64,000 nt of DNA from Gautieria morchelliformis. Taxonomy: Eukaryota > Basidiomycota > Agaricomycetes > Gomphales > Gomphaceae. Location of the stretch: positions 124,001 to 188,000 of the forward strand of contig WHVA01000019.1 in NCBI GenBank assembly GCA_015179125.1, read 5' to 3'. This document shows positions 32,355 to 44,019 of the stretch, piece after piece; positions within the stretch are counted from its first letter, which is position 1, and each line of letters starts with the position of its first letter. Position numbers and translations under genes: made by a program. Under the pieces are notes generated by a model. That model did no database searches and had not been told where the DNA came from. It saw only the letters and a list, made by a program, of their open reading frames with translations.

Positions 32355-33143
32355 TGTAGATACACAGGTTATTTACAGCTTGACCCATCGGTGTACACCG
32401 TGACCTCTGCCTCATCTTCGTTTAACTCGCTCTTCACTTGCTCCTTGTTCAGCGGGATCCTCACTTTGAAGGCCGGGGCCCACTTTGGTCCAAATACTGT
32501 CATTTGTATTTTTTCCATCTCGTCTGGCTCTAGATTATAAGCGTGCATTATCTCATGAAGCGGAGATCTATGTCACTTTACATATCTTTTCACTGCTCTG
32601 CTCACTTTCTTCGCGAGTGGGTGGCTCTGGGGCAGGCATGCAAGCCGCACTGCTGCCCTATGCACTATTTTGGCTACTAGCATTGGAAAGGGGAGCAGAT
32701 TGGCGTGTGTGTCAAGGGTATCAGTGGCTGTTGTTGTGAGAGCTCCTGATATCTATTGCTGCTTGTCGCTGGATTCTTGCTAGTTTATTGATATATCCCT
32801 TGGTCCCCTTGCTTCTGTCCGTTTCTGGCACAAGAAAGACGTCAGCCGCATATAACATTCTCGGGACTGCCACCGTCATGTAATATGTCCTCATGAACTT
32901 AGCTGTTATTCCCTTGGACGGCTTCGCCAGTCTTCTGTACGGGCTGATGTATGCCTCTCCCTTCTTCAGTGCATAATTGACGTGCTCTCTGAATCTTAAC
33001 TCCTGGTCCATTATCACCCCCAGGAATTTGTGCGCTATTGCAGGCTTCATGGCGTGTTGCCCTATTTTTATCGATGGTCTTTTCACTGGCCTGGTTTTGT
33101 TCGGCTTGTCTGGGTCTTTTTCTCTGCGTCTGGTAAGCCCCAT
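32355..33143 (-). pseudogene. LINE ORF2 fragment: RT thumb to start of RNase H
   Basis: The minus strand reads LTRRREKDPDK, AHKFLGVIMDQELRFREHVNYALKKG, KFMRTYYMTVAVPRMLYAADVF, the connection region, and VTVYTDGSSCK at the beginning of an RNase H domain, where the element breaks off at the LTR of the gag-like element. It continues exactly, in frame, from 40185 across the gypsy insertion (GL-M-G-LTRR). Confidence 0.85.
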
Positions 33144-33429
33144 TGTAAGGCTTCGTTCAGGCCTGGTGGTGCACGAAGGGTATGACTTAGAAGAGAAGTG
33201 TGCGAGTGAGTGGGGTTTTCGAAAGATAGATCTATTCGGTGGAGGCTTGTACTACTTATAGTCTGTGAGAACAAAGAAATCTAAGAATAGCGTGGTTTTT
33301 AAGGAATGGTGGACATGACATGCGTAAGCTATGTGGACAGTGGACAAGAGATGCTTGTCCACAATCCGTGGCTGTGTGTGGGTGCTTGTGTACGCATCAT
33401 CCGTAACTAGACAGCGCAGCTGTCTTACA
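33144..33429 (-). repeat. Left (3') LTR of gypsy element
   Basis: A 286-base LTR with TG/CA ends (TGTAAGACAGC at its start, GAAGCCTTACA at its end, minus strand). It differs from the LTR at 39899-40184 at about eight positions (about 97% identity by eye), so the insertion is comparatively recent. The flanking CCAT (33140-33143) matches CCAT at 40185-40188. Confidence 0.93.
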
Positions 33430-33452
33430 TCTCCTCCCACCCCTCAAAAGAA
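33430..33452 (-). other. Polypurine tract of gypsy element
   Basis: On the minus strand, CTTTTGAGGGGTGGGAGGAGA lies directly before the 3' LTR. This is the canonical position for plus-strand priming. Confidence 0.75.
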
Positions 33453-33553
33453 CCGGACACTCCCTACTCCTCCTCCCCATCTACCACCTCCTCCAATTCC
33501 CCATCAGCAGGTACCTCAGCAGGATCAATAACAGTCATCACATCGATGCGGGA

Positions 33554-35260
33554 TCATGAACGCGGATAGTAGGGGATGAGGCGAAAAGCCGCAAATGGGA
33601 GTTTTGCGACGGCCCCGGTGAGTTCCGCAAGGATGTAGGCCCCGTTACGAGTTCGTCTGACCACAATCATCGGCCCCAGATAGCGCGGCTTTGACTTGCG
33701 AGAGAGGTCATTTTCAATACGCGTGTTTCGGACGAGTACGAGGGCACCAGGAGCAAAGTTGTAGTTGTGAATGGTATGTGCGTGGTCCCTCTCGAATTGC
33801 TCAATCGATGAGTAACGTGCCTTTAGAACACGGTCATGAATGGCCGCCAGGTCGTCATCGCGTTTCTCGAGCTGCCGTGCACGAACTGCAATCAACTCCG
33901 CATCCGCAAGCGGTTTCTCAAGCCTGGGCACAAGGAACGTCGCCTCGGCTAGATCGAAGGGTAAGACTGCCTCCACGCCATGAACCATGTAAAACGGCGT
34001 ATGACCTGTGCCCTTTCTCACAGTGACGCGGTCCGCCCAGAATGCAAAGGGAGCAACCGTTGGCCAGCGAGACAGGTCGCCCTCGCAGGCCTTGACTATG
34101 GATTCCCTGATCGTCCAGTGGCTGCGCTCGACGACGCCGTTGGCTTGCTTATTATAAGGTGAGATCCGTATATGATTGATATGGTATGTTTTGCTGAGCC
34201 ATCCGAGACCGGCGACGATAGGGGCCCTGTTGTCTGTGACGATAGTTTCCACACCTCCCCACCGGCACAACAAGTTCTCGAATATAAACCTCCCCACCGC
34301 AACACCTGTCTCCTTCTTCAACTTCGTCCACTCTGGGTAGTTGGTGAGGCTGCAGCGCGCCTGGACAAGGTAGCGAAACCCCTGCGCAACTGGGAACAAG
34401 GCCGTGTCGAAAAACGCTTTGCGGAACAATGGTGCGGGAATGGAAGGAGTCGGTGGAATGAAAAGGTGCGCTGTGTTTTGGATCTGACATTCGTGACAAG
34501 TTTTGATGAACCAAGCGACGTTGCGCTCCAGCCCGGGCCACCAAAACCTGTCCAGAAGCATGCACCGCGTCGAATACACCCCCTTGTGTCCCAACTCGTC
34601 GTGTGCTTTCATGATAAGGGTGAGCCGCCTCTCCGGATTAATGACCAACAGATGATACCCTGTCTCCTGTTGCCTCCACAGTCGTCCCTCCTTCACGAAA
34701 AACAGTCGGGCGTAGCTGAGAAGCCATTTCAAACACTTCTCATCCATGGCTACTGGCTTCCGCGCCAACTCCAAGAACACCCGCACCTGTTTCAACACCC
34801 CGTCCACCTCCTCGTCTCTTACCGTTCGCGGAAGCTGAAGGCCTGCAACGTCCCCACCTGCCAGGGAAAAGACTGGAAATTGCAGTGCCCTGGGTACGCA
34901 GCCCTGTTCTCTCTCCTTATCCTCCTCCCTGCTTTCCCTCCTCCCTCCCTGCTCTCCTCCTCCTTTCTCTCTCCCCACTCCACTGCTCTCCTTCAACCTT
35001 CTCTCCTCATGTCCTTCCTCTTCTTCTGTGCCTTCACCCTCACCCGTCTTCCCTGGCCTTCTCCCTTCAAGTCCTCCCCCTTTTGCTTTCCTATCATCTC
35101 CCTTATCGTTTTCCTTTCCCCTTTTCCCTTCATCCATTCCCCTCGCTTGCCTATTCTCGCCTCCCTCCTTCGCAGTCCTCCCCTCTCGTCCTGCCTCTCC
35201 CTCTGCTCTCCTACCCTCACTCTTTTCATTTCCCCGTCCTCCCTTTTCCGTTCCCCTCAC
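33554..35260 (-). pseudogene. Ty3/gypsy integrase with purine-rich linker
   Basis: The first third is a Glu/Gly/Lys/Arg-rich linker encoded by tandem repeats. Integrase then follows: zinc-binding HDELGHKGVYST ... CHECQ, catalytic Asp in FFDTALF, Asp in VTDNRAP and Glu in NGVVERSHW, then MVHGVEAVLPFDL and a C-terminal domain with GALVLVRNTRIENDLSRKSKPRYLGPM, the usual gypsy GPF/Y-like module. The frame differs from that of the RNase H upstream, and a stop near 35300 interrupts the linker. The integrase core itself is open and keeps its triad. Confidence 0.9.
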
Positions 35261-35600
35261 TTCCCCATTCTCGCCTTCCCCCTGCGCAGTCCTCCTCCCT
35301 CATCCTTCCTCTCCCTCTGCTCTCTTACCATCGCTCTTTTCATGTCCCCGTTCTCCTTTTTCCGATCCCCTCGCTTCCCCATTCTCGCCTTCCCCCTGCG
35401 CAGTCCTCCTCCCTCGTCCTTCCTCTCCCTCTGCTCTCTTACCCTCGCTCTTTTCATGTCCCCGTTCTCCTTTGTCTGATCCCCTCGCTTCCCCATCCTC
35501 GCCTTTCCCCCTCGCAGTCCCTCTCTCTCGTCCTTCCTCTCCCTCTGCTCTTCTACCCTCGCCCTTATCAGTTCCTCGTTTTCCCGTGTCCCCTCCCTTT
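35035..35600. repeat. 114-base tandem repeats inside gypsy pol
   Basis: At least four units start near 35149, 35263, 35377 and 35491, each containing CTCGCCTTCCCCCTGCGCAG or a variant. An eroded fifth lies near 35035. The unit is 114 bases, that is 38 codons, so copy number can change without shifting the frame. One strand is almost pure pyrimidine. The encoded unit is of the kind KSEGKRAEGEEGRGRRTAQGEGENGEARG. Confidence 0.88.
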
Positions 35601-38528
35601 GCTTCCTTGTCCTCGATTGCGTCCCTCTTCACCCTCTTTCCATCTCCTCCCTCCTCTTTCCTTCCTCCTCCCATTGCAAACCGTCCGTCCCGTCCCTTTG
35701 CTTTCACGTTCTGTCCTCTCTCCCTCTTCGTCCCCCCCGTTCTCCATCCCCTCTTTTCCCGTCACCTCCCACCATGAATTAACCCAAACCCCCATTTCCA
35801 ACACCTCATCGATCCAGTCCTCCGCCTCACCCTCCCTTTCCTCTACATCTCCATTTGCCCTCCTTCGTCTTGACAGTCCATCTGGTCCTTTGTGCTCCTT
35901 GGCTGACACATGTACCAGATCAAAGTCGAAGAGCAAGATCCCCAGAATCCACCAATTCATGGCTGCATTCGGTTGCATGTCTGGATTATTCAACATGCCG
36001 CGGATGTACTTAGCATCAACTTCCACATCAAACTTCGGCAACCCAACCAGGTGTAGGCGGTTCGCTCGGAGGGCGCGGAATAGCCCGTATAGCTCCAGCT
36101 TTGCCTGTGAGTATCTCGCCTCCCTCGGGTTCCAAGCTATTGACCCGTATCGTGAAGGTCACCGCCGCCCTTCCTCATCCAGTTGCAACAGAATCCATCC
36201 GACCGCAAGGACGGATGAGTCAACTGCAAGAACGACCCAACGTTGAGTGTTTTCCTCCCTTGCTGCCGCATAATTGATGGCTGACAGGGCTTCCGCTGAC
36301 ACCACCCGCTCTTTCAGCCTCCTCATCGCGCTCTCCTCTTCCTCTCCCCACGAAAACTCGACCTGCTTCAGCATAAGGCGTATGAGGGGTAAGGTGAGTT
36401 CCGCAAAACGTGGAATGAAAATCCTGACAACTCCACAGGTCCCAAGGAAGCCTCATATTTCGGAAGAATTCTCGCAAGGTGGCCAGTTCAAGATTTTGTC
36501 GACCTTTTCGCTGTCTGGAACACAGCCTTCGAAGGTGCACCGGTGACCCACTACTGTAAGCTCCGGCACTCCCAGAAACAGTTTCTTCCCTGAGATCGTT
36601 GCCCCCGCATGTTTAAAACGGTGCAAGATCCGATTCACATCCTTGAAATGCTCCCATACGAATCTCCGAATACCAGGATTGCCCGGGATGGTTTCGTAAG
36701 TGCCATCCAACCTCTGATAGCGCATGCGGGGCCCCAAAATAGGAACATCGTCGATGAATGGCGGTGCGCAATCAGTTTCATCCTGAAGTATAAAGCAGAT
36801 ATCACCATGGAAGATAGGTACTGAGTTAGTCCAACCCATGGGTAGAGCTGTGAGACGGTGAGGCCCAAGAGGTGTTTGGAACGTCGTCAGGTCTCGCGAG
36901 TGCTTGTCCAAGGGCCTGTGATCATACCCCACGAAGATGTCGCCTAGTGAGTAAATACTACGCCCTCCACACTGTTCTGCATACTGTTCTACTGCAGGTG
37001 GCAGGCTGGCATCTTTGATTGTTACAGCATTCAAAGGCTGGAGGTCATGAACAATCCGCAGGGTGCCATTCTTTTTCGCGACACAGAACCACTTCGATCG
37101 GTAGGAAGACGATGAAGGTTCAAAAACTCCTGAGGCAATCTTGTCCTTGACGATGGACACAACCTGTTCAAAAAGACCGGGTGGAATAGGATAGTTACGC
37201 TCGGCCCAAGGTTCATGTTCAATCGTCGGGATCACTACCGGCTCGAAGTAGTCGTCCCTGAACCGTCCCTTCTCCGCTTCTGTCCATGCTAACCCCTCCT
37301 CATTGTTCTTTAACGCCACAAAAGCTAACCTCACTTCCTCCTCCCACAGGAAACCATCCTCCCCTACCTTCAACACCTCCCATCTCTCCTTCGTCAACCT
37401 CGTTCCAAACTCCAACCTCCCCGCCGGCTTTGTTGGCAAAAGTGTAAGTGATCTCAATGGGTCTTCTGGAAACTTTCGTTTGACATGACACTCCTCTGGT
37501 AGGGTTGTTGCAACAGGTTGGACTCGTCTTTCGACAGGCTTGTACCTGCGCGCGACAAAAACATCCGCAGGTGCTGGTATGCCATATACCTCCTGCAGCC
37601 AGTAGCACGTTCCTGCAGACACATTCGCTCGAAGGGCAGGAACCGGCGGCGTCAGCCTGCTGATCGTGGGGAGCTTTGACAAGCTTGCGAGACCTAGGTA
37701 GTGACTGCTGTGGCGGCACGGCGTTACGTGGGGTCGAGTAGGTACGTGGATCTTATGGTGAGTGTGTCGAGGGTCATGTATAATGAGTCTCTCGCCTGCG
37801 TTTGTAGTGTCGATCTTTCCAATAACCTGGAACGGCCGGCCCAGCAGCACATCATACGGTGCGTTGTCATCGACTACATGTGCATGGACAGGGATCGTGA
37901 TCAAACTTATCGTAATTTGCAGATTTTCCACCACCCCTGTTGTTGAGTCCCCCCCACCGTTCGCCATCGTCATGTTGACTCGCACATCTGGATTGATGGC
38001 GAGTCCAAGTTTCTTTACCAGCCCATGCCGTATGTTGACCAGCGACGAGGCCGTATCAAACACCCCTATGACTTGGTGTACCCCCTGTAGCAGAATGTCC
38101 AGCTCCCTCGGTGGACAATGATACGGTATGGCGATGTCGTCTCCCACCTGTAGGACATCTGCGTGCTCCGTGAACAAGGCAGGGGTCGAAACCTTACTCC
38201 TCTTAAAGTTGTCAACCATCCGCCGCCTCACGTCTGGGCAGCTCGCAGCGATGTGTCGAAGGGGTAGCGTGACTGGAGTGTCAAGTACTGCATTAAAGAT
38301 GTCTTCCAGTGAGCAGGATTCCTTGATTTTGGAATGGAATTTGTATTGTGTTGCAGAATCTGCAGCCCGGTAACCTCCTGCTCCCTGCGCACTGGCTGGT
38401 GCCAACAGTACCGGTCGCTCTTCTCTCACTCTCTCTTCCCTCGCCCCACTTCCTTCCTCTTCTATCTCCATCACAAAACTCTCCGTCCCGTCCTTTACCA
38501 ATGATGTGGCATCGGCACCAACAAACAT
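35568..38528 (-). pseudogene. Ty3/gypsy pol: protease, RT, RNase H
   Basis: The retropepsin-like block is VIGVFDTASSLVNIRHGL, where DTA stands in the place of DSG or DTG. RT follows with WFCVAKKNGTLRIVHDLQPLN, SLGDIFVGYDH and the catalytic FIDD in APPFIDDVPILGP. It ends at TGA (36453-36455) in SSEI-stop-GFLGTCGVVRIF, probably a former CGA. The same frame resumes with FSWGEEEESAMRRLKE and AVDSSVLAVGWILLQ (RNase H start), a second stop at 36159, and KFDVEVDAKYIRGML ... VHVSAKEHKGPDGLSRR (RNase H end). The frame is lost in the repeat region before integrase. Confidence 0.9.
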
Positions 38529-38570
38529 GGCAGGCTGGGCCAGGACTTCCTGAATGGACGCTGATGGGAT

Positions 38571-39008
38571 TCAACGGCGCTCCAACTCTGTGTCTACTAC
38601 GAATTTGATGCCCTTCTCATGCGTCATAATTCGTGAGTTGTCCGGCCAACGGTACCAGTCCCCCCTTTGAACGATTTTTCCTTCTCTGATATACTGTGCG
38701 GCCACGTCACATCTCCTTGTAGCGCAGCCGAGTCGTTTACAAAAGGCACACGGCCAAGGACCATTAGTTTGTAAGTTGTATGATGGCCTTGCTGGCCCAG
38801 GAGGTGCGTACGGTCCTGTCTTGCCTGTTTGGAACGTTGTAGGCGCTGCTAGACGGTCTGCCACAGTCGGGTAGTAGAGCACTAGCTTCGCGTAATTGAC
38901 AGCATAGTTGGCATCGTGAACTTGCAGCGAGGTAAGCTTCTTGATTAGGTCGTCCAGAGATTCCGCTGTCTCCATCCCTTTGTCCTCCTCCCTCTCTTCA
39001 TCCTCCAT
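38571..39008 (-). CDS. Gypsy gag C-terminal part with a zinc-knuckle-like motif
   Basis: Follows the gag core at 39033-39656 and precedes pol. It contains acidic EDEEREEDKGMETAESLDDLIKKL and a cysteine motif CAFCKRLGCATRRC, in place of a standard CCHC knuckle. Gag and this part are separated by a stop and frame change, which could be decay or a genuine recoding site. Confidence 0.75.
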   Translation of the reverse strand: MEDEEREEDKGMETAESLDDLIKKLTSLQVHDANYAVNYAKLVLYYPTVADRLAAPTTFQTGKTGPYAPPGPARPSYNLQTNGPWPCAFCKRLGCATRRCDVAAQYIREGKIVQRGDWYRWPDNSRIMTHEKGIKFVVDTELERR

Positions 39009-39032
39009 CTCGTCCGCCCAGGACCGGTGCCC

Positions 39033-39656
39033 TCATCCAACTTGCGGCTGTGGATCCAGGTCGAAAGCCTGGTTATCGAAGATGTATTTGGCGGCCTTGA
39101 GGACGTCCTTGTAGTTGTAAGGTATGGAAATGTCGTGATTCAGCTTGGAGATCTGCAACTGATGTTTTAAAGTAGTCCTTGTTCGGGGGTGGAAACCGAA
39201 CCAGAACTGTCGGTCACGGTCCTCAGTTGAAATTTTATTTTGAGCGACAAGCCACTGCGCAATAGGTAAAAATGCACGGTAATAATCGTTTAACTCATCT
39301 TCGTCTGCTATTTCACTATGCACAGCTTTAGCTGTAAATGTTTCAAGGGACTGGCGAGTATAGTGGCGTGCTTTGAAGGCGTTAGGGTACAGGTCGGCCA
39401 AGGACTTCTTGAACTCGTTCCAGTCGGCTGGGTCGTACCCATCGAGGACTTCGAAAAGGTTGCGCTGTTTCCTAGTGGCATACCTTCCTATCTGAGCAAT
39501 ATGGTCCGAGTCGGTGAGTTTTGCCGCCTCTGCTAAAGTTTCGAAGTGATCTAAGAAATCCTCTAATTCAGAATCTTTTCCATCAAAGGTTTTAGGGGCC
39601 TTCGATGTTCCTGGTGCTGGCATAGCAGCTCGTCCGGTGTTAGTAGCCGCCATCAT
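39033..39656 (-). CDS. Ty3/gypsy gag core
   Basis: 207 residues starting MMAATNTGRAAMPAPG near the 5' LTR. The retrotransposon gag domain runs KTFDGKDSELEDFLDHFETLAEAAKL ... WNEFKKSLADLYPNAFKARHY ... FWFGFHPRTRTTLKHQL. It forms the virus-like particle of the element. A leader of about 240 bases separates it from the LTR. Confidence 0.85.
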   Translation of the reverse strand: MMAATNTGRAAMPAPGTSKAPKTFDGKDSELEDFLDHFETLAEAAKLTDSDHIAQIGRYATRKQRNLFEVLDGYDPADWNEFKKSLADLYPNAFKARHYTRQSLETFTAKAVHSEIADEDELNDYYRAFLPIAQWLVAQNKISTEDRDRQFWFGFHPRTRTTLKHQLQISKLNHDISIPYNYKDVLKAAKYIFDNQAFDLDPQPQVG

Positions 39657-39898
39657 TGTCAGTTACCTACTCTGAGCTCAGGTAGTTACCTGTACTGATC
39701 GAGTGGCACGCGCAGATGTCGTCGAAGGAATCGGAATTTGCGATCTGCGCGGAATGTTGTGAGAGGTAGATGGTGTTGTCCAAGGATTAGGTGAGTGGCT
39801 CATTGCGTTAGAGAGCCTTGAGAGGTGTCGATAAGCTGATATAGTTGTAAGGTCTTCGTTGTCAGAGGCGCTGTTACTCGTGGTGGAGCACACCAGCT

Positions 39899-40184
39899 TG
39901 TAAGGCTTCGTTCAGGCCTGGTGGTGCACGAAGGGTATGACTTAGAAGAGAAGTGTGCGAGTGAGTGGGGTTTTTGAAAGATAGATCTATTCGGTGGAGG
40001 CTTGTACTACTTATAGTCTGTGAGAACAACGAAATCTAAGAATAGCGTGGTTTTTAAGGAATGGTGGACATGACGTGCGTAAGCTATGTGGACAGTGGAC
40101 AAGAGATGCTTGTCCACAATCCGCGGCTTTGTGTGGGTGCTTGTGTACACATAATCCATAACTAGACAGCGCAGCTGTCTTACA
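39899..40184 (-). repeat. Right (5') LTR of gypsy element
   Basis: 286 bases, the same length as the partner at 33144-33429. Directly outside lies CCAT, the target duplication. Excision of 33144-40184 with one CCAT rejoins the LINE RT frame exactly. Confidence 0.93.
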
Positions 40185-40782
40185 CCATCAGACCGAACTT
40201 TTCCACCGCAAACTGGCAGTGATGTTTCTCTGCCCAGCTGTTCGCCCCATCTGGTCTGACCATGATGTCCAATAGCTTCGTGAACACATCTTTGAGGTCT
40301 GACCCTTCAGCTATGATGGTGGTATCGTCCATGAAGCCTATGCTTCCTTCTCCTTTGTTGTCCCGCACTATGTCTATCAGATTGCCGTTGTAGAACTGGT
40401 AAGTGATTGCGGAGAGCGGGCACCCCTGATCCATGCCTCGTCTGATGGGCCTGGTTGCAGACATGTAATTGTCAAAGCTTACTGTGGTAAGCCTGTCTTG
40501 GACTTTCCTGCATATCTAGTCAGTGTATTCCCTTGGTACCCCCCTTCTGCGCATGTTGTGAGTCAATCTGTCCAGTACTATGCTAGGGAACGCTCCCTTG
40601 ATGTCCAAATACAGTACTCCCAGTACGTTTCCCCTCCTCCACGCGTTCTTTGCCTCTGATACCACATGATGTATGGTGTCGGTTGTCGTCCTCCTGGGTC
40701 TGCATCCAAAGTGGTTGTCGGGTAACAATCGGTACCTTTCTGTCATTTTCACCAGATCTTCTGCCATGCATGCAGTGAGGTT
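40185..40782 (-). pseudogene. LINE ORF2 fragment: RT core
   Basis: From 40782 down: NLTACMAEDLVKMTERYRLLPDNHFGCRPRRTTTDTIHHV, motif A VLYLDIKGAFPSIVL, then a stop/frame change, then motif B MDQGCPLSAITYQFYNGNL and the catalytic GFMDDTTIIAEG, up to KFGLM at the gypsy insertion. The RT catalytic Asp pair is intact here, unlike in the LINE at 50.4-56.8 kb. Its N-terminal part is taken to be at 45402-47069. Confidence 0.88.
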
Positions 40783-41467
40783 GGCCAGATGGTCGCGCTT
40801 CAATTTCGCGATTTGCATTTTGACTCCGGGTCTCCAGCCATATACAACTGGTGTTCTATACTTATTGTTAGACAATCTAGACTTCATACATGGTAGTTGA
40901 CTGGTATACTGTACAAATACTCTTACATGCAAATCACACAGCGGGAAAAATCAATAATAAGGACGGATTATGCTGCTTTCTAGCTAAGCTGACACCTTCA
41001 ATCAGTATCATGATGCTTACTCTATGGCCCGACTTCTTGGTGCAGCCTGGACTTATTGGATACGATGAAGGTGGTAAGCCACTGTTCAGCCATCTGGGCA
41101 ATATGATTCACAATAGTCAATTCATTCGGTAGGGCCAGTTACATAACAGAAGTTGTTCAACGCCGTCCTTATGGTGCAGATGTACCTTTTGCTGGTTTTG
41201 TCCCACAGATGGAGGACCCATCCCATGCACTATAATAGTCGCATGGAATCCTTTCCTATTCAGGTACCAGAACGTGGCTGGCTTCATCGCCGCATTCATC
41301 GCAGATGCGATGGCAGCGCTGAGCCTCGGCCGCTTTGGATCCATGCACCCACACCATCGATTTTGGATGTTCATTTTATTTCAGGACAGAAGTTATACTT
41401 AATGCTTGTTGCGGCAATAGGTATGTCTACAGGCCAAAGTCTATGTGTTGCTTAACCACTGTCTCTC

Positions 41468-41941
41468 CGCTTTGGAGCACATACTCAGAGTCGATACCGA
41501 GACTCAGCACCAAGAATCGACGGACTATGCTCACTCTTGTTCTACAACCCGGTGTTCTCTGCCGCGCAGTGCACTATCTTCTCGACGCTCACACAGGGAG
41601 GCTGTCTGTGTTTGGCTTCCAAGGAGAGCCAGACTGTAGCTCTAGCGGAGACCATCAACAAGATGGATGTTAATACCATTGGCGTGACCTCGTCCACTGC
41701 CTTGCTCCTCACACCGGAAACAGTACCCTCACTGAAACGTATGACCCTCATAGGGGAGAAAGTGGGTTCGGCGGTGGTGAAGCTCTGGGAAGGAAAACTC
41801 GACCTTCAGGCGGGGTACAGTCTTAGTGGATGTACACAGCTCAACTGGAGAGCCAACATCCAACCTGAAGGCAATCCGAACAAAGTGGGACGTCCACGAG
41901 ATGTCAGATATCAAGATTCACATTTCCAAATTTTTTCTTGA
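41468..41941 (+). pseudogene. Fragment of an NRPS adenylation (AMP-binding) domain
   Basis: The plus strand, clearest from 41537, reads FYNPVFSAAQCTIFSTLTQG, GCLCLASKESQTVALAETIN, KMDVNTIGVTSSTALLLTP, ETVPSLKRMTLIGEKVGSAV and LQAGYSLSGCTQLNW. The order F....L..GGCLC, VN....TS..A.LL.PE.VPSLK, L.GE.V and GYS..ECT-like is that of the substrate-binding half of A domains in fungal peptide synthetases. GCTQ replaces the usual ECT. It ends at a stop at 41939-41941 and lacks all other domains, so it is a gene piece. It lies inside the 4.6 kb insertion. Confidence 0.65.
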
Positions 41942-42727
41942 GTGAACTACCATGTCAGGAAATGGAGAGGAGAAATCTCGCGATGAAAAGGATGATACTA
42001 TCGTTGTCGAAGCGTGCGATGCGCCCGACTCCGAGGTGCGTGGAAAGGAGGGACGCGCCAAACTTAATCCAATAATGCAACAGGTTCAGACGAAATTGCC
42101 ATCTGTGAACTTGACAAGTCCTTTGTGTCTATTCTTCCCCATACATATCCTGCAACGCTAGCACCATGGCCATGAATAGATCCCATGCAGATAATGCTGT
42201 GATAGGGGGAGAACCTAACTGTTGGTAAAGTAGTTGAGCTGCCTGGTCAAAGTCATCATCTACCCAGCGAACGCGTGTCCATGTTGCATCCTCGTTGGTC
42301 TGTCTTCCCTGTTCTGTCCCTATCTCTCTTCCTCGTCCCTTTCTTCTTTGTCCCCGTTGTCTCGCGGGTTCGTGCCGCGATGTCATTCATCTGGGTTGTG
42401 GCAACTAGGGTAGCGAGGGTGTGTGTGGCGGCGTGCAGGCGGCTGTGCGTGTGTATGGATGGTCTTGTGCACTGGCGCATCGCCTGTGGTTGTCAGTGCC
42501 TCAGGCTGTGGCGGGCCGCTAGGGCTCTGCACCTCAGTCTGCGCTGCCGTTGCGCGGGTTCGTGTCTCAGCATCATTCGCCTGTGTCACGGTCTCGCGTG
42601 TCCACGTGTGTGTAGGGGAACGGCTGTTCAACTAGCCAAGGAAGGCTGCTCAACCAGCCCTAGTCTTTTCCTTTTTGTCTTGACAATATGTAAAAACACA
42701 CTTGAAGAATTAACAGTATCTGTGTGC

Positions 42728-43996
42728 TGTTAATATAACTGGGGAAAGGCTTTTCAAACATTCCTCTAGTTATCTTATATTTTTCCTTATTTTTCCAAAG
42801 TCTCCATGGCTCAAACTACCATTTTTCTGTCATTACAGAGTTGTGGATCCTCTAGCACCCACAACTCTGTTCCGGGCGCTCTATTTCAAACTCCGCCGGG
42901 CACCTCGGCGGTGGCCGCATTTTCGGACTTATGGTCACCCAAGCACCCACAAGTCCAGCAGGATGGCTCTCTCAGTATTTCCAGCTGAGTCCCAAACAGT
43001 TGCTATATGCAGCCATAGCAACTGTGCAGCCTGTTTGGCTTCACCAAACAATGGGGATCATGGTCAGTCATGACAACTAGGCTGTACCAGGCTATTCTCA
43101 GCTGTACTAAGCAGTGCTCTTAGTAATTATGGCTACAGAGCCCTAATTGGCTCAGAACTGCTTACTCAGCTTCTGAGTGCCAAATACATGGTTATCTGGA
43201 GATACAGCCTCAATGGCTCAACCAATCCAGGCACACCTTGGTGAGTCAGGAGTACATGACTCAGCCAAGCTGTGCTATGGCACATGACCCCTTTCAGTGA
43301 GTCATTCCTGACAAATCAAGCTCTGATTGGTAGGAAGCATGGTAGAGTCCCCTGGAAACAGCCAGTTTCTTCCAACCCTTTCTTCCATCTTCCACAAGCT
43401 TCTTCCCCAATTCCATTAATAGATAGAAGGTTCTACCTGCTTACTAAGCTCTTGTACATTACAATATAAAAGGAGGCCCTTTGCCTGCCCTTTGAGCAAT
43501 CAATCTACCCATCTTCTATCCTACACAGCTTGTGTGACTTGCACATCTTACTTAAGTTCCTAACCCGAACTAGAATACTACTCTTGCTTAGAGTAACTAT
43601 TCTTAGTTAAGTAGTTGCTTTACTGCTTAGCCACTTAGCCTAACACGCTGGGTGAAACTCTACAGAGTGAGGTTGGCAATTGATTTTCTTGTCAATTAGC
43701 ACTCCAATACCCGAGACGAGCTGTTCAGTTGATTTTCCTGTTCAGTGACTTTCACAAGTCAAGTCAAGTTGTGTGTGAAAGCCACTTCACATTACTCTCT
43801 CGTTATCGCAGTGCATTGACGTTGGTCGACCCAATCCACTTACAAACTCTCCTGCAGAGCCTATTCCCTCTTTATTAAAAGGAATACTCTTGGACCCCGA
43901 TAGTGTCCTTGAACCTACACACTCTTTTAGTTTATTGTTCAGTGCAGCTAAGAAACACATTGCCTTCCAGCTGTAATAACTTGGACTAGTTATTAC
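42728..43996 (+). repeat. Putative LTR related to 28078-29135
   Basis: It shares with that segment TTCCACAAGCTTCTT, a TATA box (ACAATATAAAAGG near 43463) and GAGCAATCAATC downstream. It may start TGTTAATATAACTGG and end in the inverted repeat TGTAATAACT..AGTTATTACA (43971-43996). No target duplication was found, so the borders are tentative. Confidence 0.4.
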
Positions 43997-44019
43997 ACAG
44001 ATTGCAACCAAGGTACAAA

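Noticed and set aside
34172..36246. Long plus-strand open frames (up to about 450 codons), rich in Ser, Pro and Leu
   Set aside because: They are antisense to the gypsy pol linker and arise from the 114-base pyrimidine-rich repeats, which lack stop codons in several frames. No motif or splice structure supports a gene.
41117..41374. Minus-strand 85-codon frame (RLSAAIASAMNAAMKPATFWY)
   Set aside because: It has plausible codon texture but no recognised family, and an overlapping plus-strand frame looks equally good. Too little to call.
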